Positions 7,578 to 11,550 of a stretch of 11,550 bases of DNA are shown here, piece by piece; the first letter of the stretch is position 1; each line of letters starts with the position of its first letter. The position numbers and the translations under genes were made by a program. This DNA comes from Asaia bogorensis (GTDB lineage Bacteria; Pseudomonadota; Alphaproteobacteria; Acetobacterales; Acetobacteraceae). The notes beneath the pieces were generated by a model. It was not told the origin of the DNA, searched no databases, and saw only the letters and a list, made by a program, of their open reading frames with translations. The stretch covers positions 1 through 11,550 of the forward strand of contig CAMCZJ010000086.1 in assembly GCA_945886995.1 (NCBI GenBank), read 5' to 3'.

Positions 7578-7610
7578 CGCCGCGCCATGGCGAAAGCCAT
7601 GGGCGTGGCG
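7578..7610 (-). promoter_or_regulatory. Intercistronic stem-loop between receptor and permease genes
   Basis: In the 81-base gap between SBP-3 and livH, CCATGGC (7585-7591) and GCCATGG (7596-7602) form a perfect 7-bp stem closed by a 4-base loop (TTTC on the transcript strand). After one bulged base, an outer stem (7578-7584 with 7604-7610) adds six pairs, with one C-A mismatch on the transcript. No T-run follows, so it is not a standard terminator. I infer a role in mRNA protection or partial attenuation, as known for stem-loops after other binding-protein genes. Confidence 0.55.
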
Positions 7611-7635
7611 CGAAGTGGATAACATTAGTTTCACG

Positions 7636-8871
7636 TCAGGCTCGGATCATGGGGCAATTGCCCTCATTCATCGGGCGGAAAGCTTCCTCAGCCGGGGTGG
7701 TTTGCAGAAGCTTATAGTAATCATAAGCCCCGCGGCTTTCGGACGGCGCCTTCACCTCAAACAGATAGGAAGGGCAAAGCTTGCGGCCATCAGCGCGGAT
7801 CGTGCCGGGGCCAAACGCATCATCATCGCAAGGAATGGCCTTCATGCGCGCCACCACTTCCGCCCCCGAAGCCTTTGAAGCAGCCACACCCATATCGGCA
7901 ATCGCCTTCAGGTAATGCAGCGCGCCGGAGTAATTGGCGATGGAAGCCATATTGGGCCGCACTTCACGCAACCGCGGACGCAGCCTTTCGGAAATGGCGC
8001 GGGTGCGGTCATTCAAATCCCAATAGAAGCTTTCCGTCAGGATCAGCCCTTGCGCGGTTTGCAGGCCAAGCGCATGCACATCCGGCAGGAACATCAGCAG
8101 CGCCGCAAGCTTCACGCCACGGCGCGTGATGCCAAATTCCGCAGCCTGCTTCACGGTATTGATCGTATCGGCGCCAGCATTGGCCATGCCGATCACCTTG
8201 GCGCGTGACGCCTGCGCCTGAACCAGGAAGGATGAGAAATCCGTCGTTGCCGGGAAGGGATAACGTACCTGCCCCATCACGCGCCCGCCGGCATTACGCA
8301 CGAAATTCGCGGTATCACGTTCCAGCGCATGGCCAAAGGCGTAGTCAGCGGTGATGAAGAACCAGCTATCGCCACCCGCGCGCACCATCGCACCGCCGGT
8401 GGATTTTGCCAGCATGTAGGTGTCATACATCCAATGCACGGTATTGGGCGTGCAGGCCGGCCCGGTCAGATCAGAGGTAGCAGAACCAGTATTCACGCAA
8501 ACCTTGTTCTTTTCCCGCGCGATATTGGCGACAGCGAGACCGACCGAAGATGTCGGCACATCAATGATCATATCCACGCCCTGGTCATACCATTGGCGCG
8601 CGATATTCACCCCAACGTCAGGACGATTTTGATGGTCCGCATTGATGACTTCGACATTGAAGCCGCGATTGCCGAATTCCTGCACCGCTTGGCGGGTACA
8701 TTCCAGCCCATAGGGGCCGCTGATATCGCGGTATGGGCCCGACATGTCATTGAGCACGCCAATACGAATAGTATTTGCCGCCTGTGCGCGGGCAGAGCGC
8801 CATGGCAAGCCACCAAGGGCAGCACCGCCAGCGGCGGCACCCCCAAGAACACCACGCCTTGTTGTTGTCAT
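7636..8871 (-). CDS. Periplasmic amino-acid-type binding protein SBP-3 (LivK/Peripla_BP_6 family, Tat signal)
   Basis: A 411-residue receptor, third of three tandem paralogues and the one next to livH. The Tat-type signal MTTTRRGVLGG, with twin arginines R5-R6, leads to a cut at SARA|Q (residue 29). The mature protein opens with IRIGVLNDMSGPYRD (35-49), the standard start of Peripla_BP_6 type I binding proteins. The two ligand-contact strands expected from LivJ/LivK structures are PTSSVGLAV (106-114) and NTGSATSDLTG (127-137). The long core FFITADYAFGHALERDT and the C-terminal DYYKLLQTTPAEEAFRP are shared with SBP-1 and SBP-2. It ends CPMIRA, where the other two end in S. A GGAGGGGAAG ribosome-binding site precedes the ATG at 8871, and the SBP-2 stop is 26 bases upstream. 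It differs from the others in lacking a cysteine at AGADTINTVKQ and at NYSGALHYL. Ligand is unknown. Confidence 0.93.
   Translation of the reverse strand: MTTTRRGVLGGAAAGGAALGGLPWRSARAQAANTIRIGVLNDMSGPYRDISGPYGLECTRQAVQEFGNRGFNVEVINADHQNRPDVGVNIARQWYDQGVDMIIDVPTSSVGLAVANIAREKNKVCVNTGSATSDLTGPACTPNTVHWMYDTYMLAKSTGGAMVRAGGDSWFFITADYAFGHALERDTANFVRNAGGRVMGQVRYPFPATTDFSSFLVQAQASRAKVIGMANAGADTINTVKQAAEFGITRRGVKLAALLMFLPDVHALGLQTAQGLILTESFYWDLNDRTRAISERLRPRLREVRPNMASIANYSGALHYLKAIADMGVAASKASGAEVVARMKAIPCDDDAFGPGTIRADGRKLCPSYLFEVKAPSESRGAYDYYKLLQTTPAEEAFRPMNEGNCPMIRA
8351..8388. repeat. 38-base direct repeat, copy in SBP-3
   Basis: This stretch is identical at every base to 10872-10909 in SBP-1, about 2.5 kb away. 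The SBP-2 counterpart, 9613-9650, differs at four positions. It encodes the conserved MVRAGGDSWFFIT segment. It reflects duplication of the receptor genes and could serve as a site for homologous recombination or gene conversion. Confidence 0.85.
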
Positions 8872-8897
8872 GACGCTTCCCCTCCTGCTTGATTAAG

Positions 8898-10124
8898 TCA
8901 CGAACGAACCAAAGCGCAGCCGCCTTCACCGATCGGGCGGAAGGCTTCTTCGGCCGGAGTGGTTTGCAGCAGCTTGTAGTAATCCCAAGGCTTTGTGCTT
9001 TCCGCCGGCGTCTTCACCTCAAACAGGTATGAGGGGATAAGGCGCCGGCCATCCGGGCGGATGGTGGCCTTGCCGAACAGGTCATCATCAGAAGGCTGAG
9101 CCTTCATGCGGTTCACCAGGTCAAGGCCGGAAGCCTTGGCCGCCGGCAGGCCCATGGCAGCCACGGTCTTCAGGAAGTGCAGCGCACCCGAATAACAGCC
9201 GGCATGGATCATGTTCGGGTAATTATTCGACACGCGGCGGAGCATACGCTCGGTCCAGGCACGCGTTTTGTCGTTCATGTCCCAATAGAAGCTTTCGGTG
9301 CAGACCAGCCCCTGCGCCGTTTGCAGGCCCATGCCATGCACGTCATTCACGAACAGCAGCAGCGAAGCGAGCTTTATGCCGCGCCGCGTCAGACCGAATT
9401 CCGCCGCCTGCTTAACGCAATTCTGCGTATCGGCGCCGGCATTGGCGAAGCCAATCACCTTCGCGCGCGAAGCTTGCGCCTGCAACAGGAAGGACGAGAA
9501 ATCCGTGGTGCCCGGGAAAGGCGTGCGCACCTGGCCGAGAATACGCCCGCCTGAATTGCGCACGAAATTCGCCGTATCGCGTTCAAGCGCATGGCCGAAG
9601 GCGTAATCAGCCGTGATGAAGAACCAAGTATCGCCACCCGCGCGCACTGTGGCACCACCGGTGGAACGCGCCAGCATATAGGTGTCATAGGCCCAGTGAA
9701 TGGTATTCGGGCTGCATTGCGCGCCGGTCATGTCAGCCGTTGCCGAACCGACATTGATATAGGCCTTGTTTTTTTCCCGCGCCACGCCTGACACCGCGAG
9801 GCCCACGGAGGAAGTTGGTACATCCAGGATCAGATCAATGCCCTGATCATACCATTGCCGCGCCAGGTTCACGCCAACATCCGGGCGGTTCTGGTGATCG
9901 GCTTCAATCACCTCAACGCGGAAACCGTGGCTCGCGCCAAACTCGGCAGCAGCTTCACGCGCGGCAGCAACCGAGGTCGGGCCGGTATTGTCGCGATAGG
10001 TGCCGGACATATCGGTCATGACACCAATCCGCACCGTATTCGCCGCCTGCGCGCGGGCGAGAGAGAGCGGTAGGGCGCCGGTGGCGGCCGCTCCGGCGAT
10101 AACATTCCGACGTGATACCTGCAT
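8898..10124 (-). CDS. Periplasmic amino-acid-type binding protein SBP-2 (LivK/Peripla_BP_6 family, Tat signal)
   Basis: A 408-residue receptor, the middle of three paralogues. I start it at the ATG at 10124 (MQVSRRNVIAG). The frame is open to a TTG at 10139, but that codon and the next ones form the GAGGAAG ribosome-binding site (10137-10131), which sits 6 bases before the ATG. The Tat signal has R5-R6 and a cut at LARA|Q (residue 25). The mature protein begins VRIGVMTDMSGTYRD. Pocket strands are PTSSVGLAV (103-111) and NVGSATADMTG (124-134). It shares FFITADYAFGHALERDT and the DYYKLLQTTPAEEAFRP end with its neighbours. It is the most divergent around MTDMSGTYRDNTGPTSVAAA, where the other two have a cysteine in the helix (LECTRQ, VACVRA) and SBP-2 has alanine. 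It lies 32 bases after SBP-1 and 26 before SBP-3. Ligand is unknown. Confidence 0.92.
   Translation of the reverse strand: MQVSRRNVIAGAAATGALPLSLARAQAANTVRIGVMTDMSGTYRDNTGPTSVAAAREAAAEFGASHGFRVEVIEADHQNRPDVGVNLARQWYDQGIDLILDVPTSSVGLAVSGVAREKNKAYINVGSATADMTGAQCSPNTIHWAYDTYMLARSTGGATVRAGGDTWFFITADYAFGHALERDTANFVRNSGGRILGQVRTPFPGTTDFSSFLLQAQASRAKVIGFANAGADTQNCVKQAAEFGLTRRGIKLASLLLFVNDVHGMGLQTAQGLVCTESFYWDMNDKTRAWTERMLRRVSNNYPNMIHAGCYSGALHFLKTVAAMGLPAAKASGLDLVNRMKAQPSDDDLFGKATIRPDGRRLIPSYLFEVKTPAESTKPWDYYKLLQTTPAEEAFRPIGEGGCALVRS
9613..9650. repeat. Direct repeat, diverged copy in SBP-2
   Basis: This corresponds to 8351-8388 and 10872-10909 and has four mismatches to them, two of which change MV to TV and S to T in the encoded segment. 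SBP-2 shares another 29-base identical block with SBP-1 near the C-terminus (around 8960-8988 and 10219-10247). Confidence 0.8.
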
Positions 10125-10130
10125 TTTCTT

Positions 10131-10137
10131 CTTCCTC
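10131..10137 (-). promoter_or_regulatory. Ribosome-binding site that fixes the SBP-2 start
   Basis: GAGGAAG lies 6 bases before the ATG at 10124. An upstream TTG at 10139 would place this site inside the coding region and add five residues (a basic RKKK run) before the Tat signal. The ATG is therefore the better start. Confidence 0.75.
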
Positions 10138-10156
10138 AAGCGATGATGTTGTTGGA

Positions 10157-11392
10157 TTAGCTACGGATTAGCGAACAGCCGCCTTCTGAAACCGGCCGGA
10201 ACGCTTCTTCGGCAGGCGTGGTTTGCAGCAGCTTGTAGTAATCCCACGGGCCACTGCTTTCCGATGGCGCCTTTACTTCAAACAAATAGGCCGGATGGAG
10301 CTTGCGCCCATCCGCACGGATGCTGCCCTTGCCAAAGCAATCATCATCCGTGGGAATCGCCTTCATACGCGCCACCGCCGCCGCGCCATCGGCCTTCGCC
10401 GCCGCCGGCCCCATATCGGCAACCGCCTTCAGGTAATGCAGCGCGCCGGCATAGCAGCCAGCATGGGTCATGGAAGGCATATTGGGCGACATGGCGGAAC
10501 GCACCTTATTGGTGAAGCGCCGCGTCGCGTCGTTCAAATCCCAATAGAAGGTTTCGGTCAGCACTAGCCCCTGCGCCGTCGCCAGGCCAAGCGCATGCAC
10601 GTCATTGATGAACATGAGCAAGGAAGCGAGCTTGATCCCACGGCGCGTGATGCCGAACTCAGCGGCTTGCTTCACGCAATTGGTTGTATCCGCCCCAGCA
10701 TTGGCAAAGCCAATCACCTTTGCGCGCGAAGCCTGCGCCTGCACCAGGAAGGATGAGAAATCCGTCGTGCCCGGGAAGGGCGTACGCACCTGGCCCAGCA
10801 CGCGCCCGCCAGCGTTACGCACGAAATTCCCCGTATCGCGTTCCAGCGCATGGCCGAAGGCGTAATCCGCCGTGATGAAGAACCAGCTATCGCCACCCGC
10901 GCGCACCATTGCACCACCGGTAGACTTTGCGCACATCCAGGTGTCATAGGTCCAATGCACGGTATTCGCATTGCAGCGCGCCCCGGTCAGGTCGCTTGAC
11001 GCGGCGCTGCTGTTCAGATGCACCTTATTTTTTTCGCGGCAGATATCAGAAACAGCCAAGGCCACGGAAGATGTCGTCACATCAAGCAGCACGTCCACGC
11101 CATCACGATCAATCCATTGGCGCGCAATATTCACACCGACATCGGGGCGGTTCTGATGGTCCGCCGCCAGCACTTCAATGTTGATGCCGCGTCCCGCAAA
11201 TTCCTGCACAGCCGCACGTACACAAGCAACCGCACTCATGCCCGCAATGTCACGATACATGCCGGACATGTCGTTCAGTACGCCGATCTTGATCGTGGGG
11301 CCGCCCTGCGCCTTGGCGCTGCGATAGGGCAGCGCGCCAAAGGCAGCAGCACCAGCTGAACCGGCCAAAATATCCCGACGTGCAAGGCTCAT
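10157..11392 (-). CDS. Periplasmic amino-acid-type binding protein SBP-1 (LivK/Peripla_BP_6 family, Tat signal)
   Basis: A 411-residue receptor, first of three paralogues, following the LivF-type ATPase. I start it at the ATG at 11392. The longer frame to 11449 would run back over the livF stop and lacks a ribosome-binding site, while AAAGGAAA (11407-11400) precedes the ATG at good spacing. The Tat signal MSLARRDILAG (R5-R6) ends at SAKA|Q (residue 28). The mature protein begins IKIGVLNDMSGMYRD (35-49). Pocket strands are TTSSVALAV (106-114) and NSSAASSDLTG (127-137); SBP-2 and SBP-3 have PTSSVGLAV and a GSAT core instead. It also has one extra residue in WIDRDGVDVLLD (93-104), and cysteines at 57, 118, 140, 154, 239, 313, 352 and 406. 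The shared C-terminus DYYKLLQTTPAEEAFRP is present. Ligand is unknown; the pocket changes suggest a specificity different from its neighbours. Confidence 0.93.
   Translation of the reverse strand: MSLARRDILAGSAGAAAFGALPYRSAKAQGGPTIKIGVLNDMSGMYRDIAGMSAVACVRAAVQEFAGRGINIEVLAADHQNRPDVGVNIARQWIDRDGVDVLLDVTTSSVALAVSDICREKNKVHLNSSAASSDLTGARCNANTVHWTYDTWMCAKSTGGAMVRAGGDSWFFITADYAFGHALERDTGNFVRNAGGRVLGQVRTPFPGTTDFSSFLVQAQASRAKVIGFANAGADTTNCVKQAAEFGITRRGIKLASLLMFINDVHALGLATAQGLVLTETFYWDLNDATRRFTNKVRSAMSPNMPSMTHAGCYAGALHYLKAVADMGPAAAKADGAAAVARMKAIPTDDDCFGKGSIRADGRKLHPAYLFEVKAPSESSGPWDYYKLLQTTPAEEAFRPVSEGGCSLIRS
10872..10909. repeat. 38-base direct repeat, copy in SBP-1
   Basis: Identical to 8351-8388 in SBP-3. 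The surrounding bases also agree closely between SBP-1 and SBP-3 in this region, more closely than either does with SBP-2, although SBP-2 lies physically between them. Confidence 0.85.
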
Positions 11393-11399
11393 TTCTTGG

Positions 11400-11407
11400 T
11401 TTCCTTT
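11400..11407 (-). promoter_or_regulatory. Ribosome-binding site of SBP-1
   Basis: AAAGGAAA, with AGGA 9 bases before the ATG at 11392. It decides between this start and the longer open frame that would overlap the livF stop codon. Confidence 0.7.
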
Positions 11408-11445
11408 GTTTAAATCTGTACCGCCACCCAAAAGCCAACCCCGGT

Positions 11446-11550
11446 TCAAACGCCCAGATATTGGTGCAACCGATCAAGTGAGGCATTCAGGTCCGCATTC
11501 GCGACCATATCCACCACCCGGCCATGTTCCATCACGTAATGCCGATCAGC
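11446..11550 (-). CDS. livF: Branched-chain amino acid type ABC transporter ATP-binding protein (LivF family), C-terminal end only
   Basis: Only the last 34 codons and the TGA stop (11448-11446) are in the window. They read ADRHYVMEHGRVVDM, a short linker, then LDRLHQYLGV. The ADRxYVMExGRVV segment is the strand pair just after the H-loop in ABC ATPases. A short tail ending in YLGV is characteristic of LivF rather than LivG, which usually carries a longer C-terminus. The position, 53 bases before the first of three LivK-type receptors in an operon with livH and livM, supports this. Walker A, the signature and Walker B lie outside the window. LivG is the main alternative. A different ATPase family would be surprising given the neighbours. 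Confidence 0.8.
   Translation of the reverse strand, partial: ADRHYVMEHGRVVDMVANADLNASLDRLHQYLGV

Noticed and set aside
10125..10139. TTG start for SBP-2, adding MRKKK
   Set aside because: It would place the ribosome-binding site GAGGAAG inside the coding region. The ATG at 10124 is well spaced and gives a normal Tat signal.
7636..11392. Possibility that the triple array is an assembly duplication
   Set aside because: The three copies differ at many positions, in signal peptides, in indels and in intergenic spacing, so they are true paralogues.
11409..11438. Promoter-like TTGGCT, 18-base spacer, TTTAAA upstream of SBP-1 on the minus strand
   Set aside because: Each box matches only 4 of 6 consensus bases. 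The implied transcript would start at about 11402, inside the SBP-1 ribosome-binding site.

Overview
The window carries genes on the minus strand only, so it is read from right to left. It holds most of two ABC import operons. High GC content, dense 4-base ATGA overlaps, Tat-type signal peptides on soluble binding proteins and the absence of lipoprotein signals point to a Gram-negative, probably an alphaproteobacterium. Acetobacteraceae or Rhodospirillales-like is my best guess from the style of the proteins; nothing in the window proves it.

Operon 1 (11550 to about 5616) is a branched-chain amino acid type (HAAT family) importer. It starts with the last 34 codons of a LivF-type ATPase. Three full-length paralogous periplasmic binding proteins follow in tandem (SBP-1 at 11392-10157, SBP-2 at 10124-8898, SBP-3 at 8871-7636). 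Next come one LivH permease (7554-6670) and one LivM permease (6666-5680). A hairpin lies in the 81-base gap between the binding proteins and the permeases. A good intrinsic terminator (5655-5616) closes the operon. LivG is not in the window and presumably lies upstream. The simplest reading is one membrane channel served by three receptors of related but different specificity.

Operon 2 (5499 to beyond position 1) is a peptide/nickel/opine type (Dpp/Opp) importer in the order ATPase D, ATPase F, binding protein, permease B, permease C. D/F, F/SBP and B/C overlap as ATGA, and SBP/B are 5 bases apart. A sixth gene, the start of a calcineurin-like (PPP-type) metallophosphatase, is coupled to dppC through a TGATG overlap and runs off the left edge. 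Any promoter for operon 2 should lie in the roughly 115 bases between the terminator and the GTG start of dppD.

There is no mobile element, CRISPR array, tRNA or rRNA, and I see no clearly new system. The points that stand out are the triple receptor cassette with diverged pocket residues, the stem-loop at the receptor/permease boundary, the phosphatase attached to the peptide-uptake operon, and paired Fe-S-type cysteine motifs in both Dpp ATPases.
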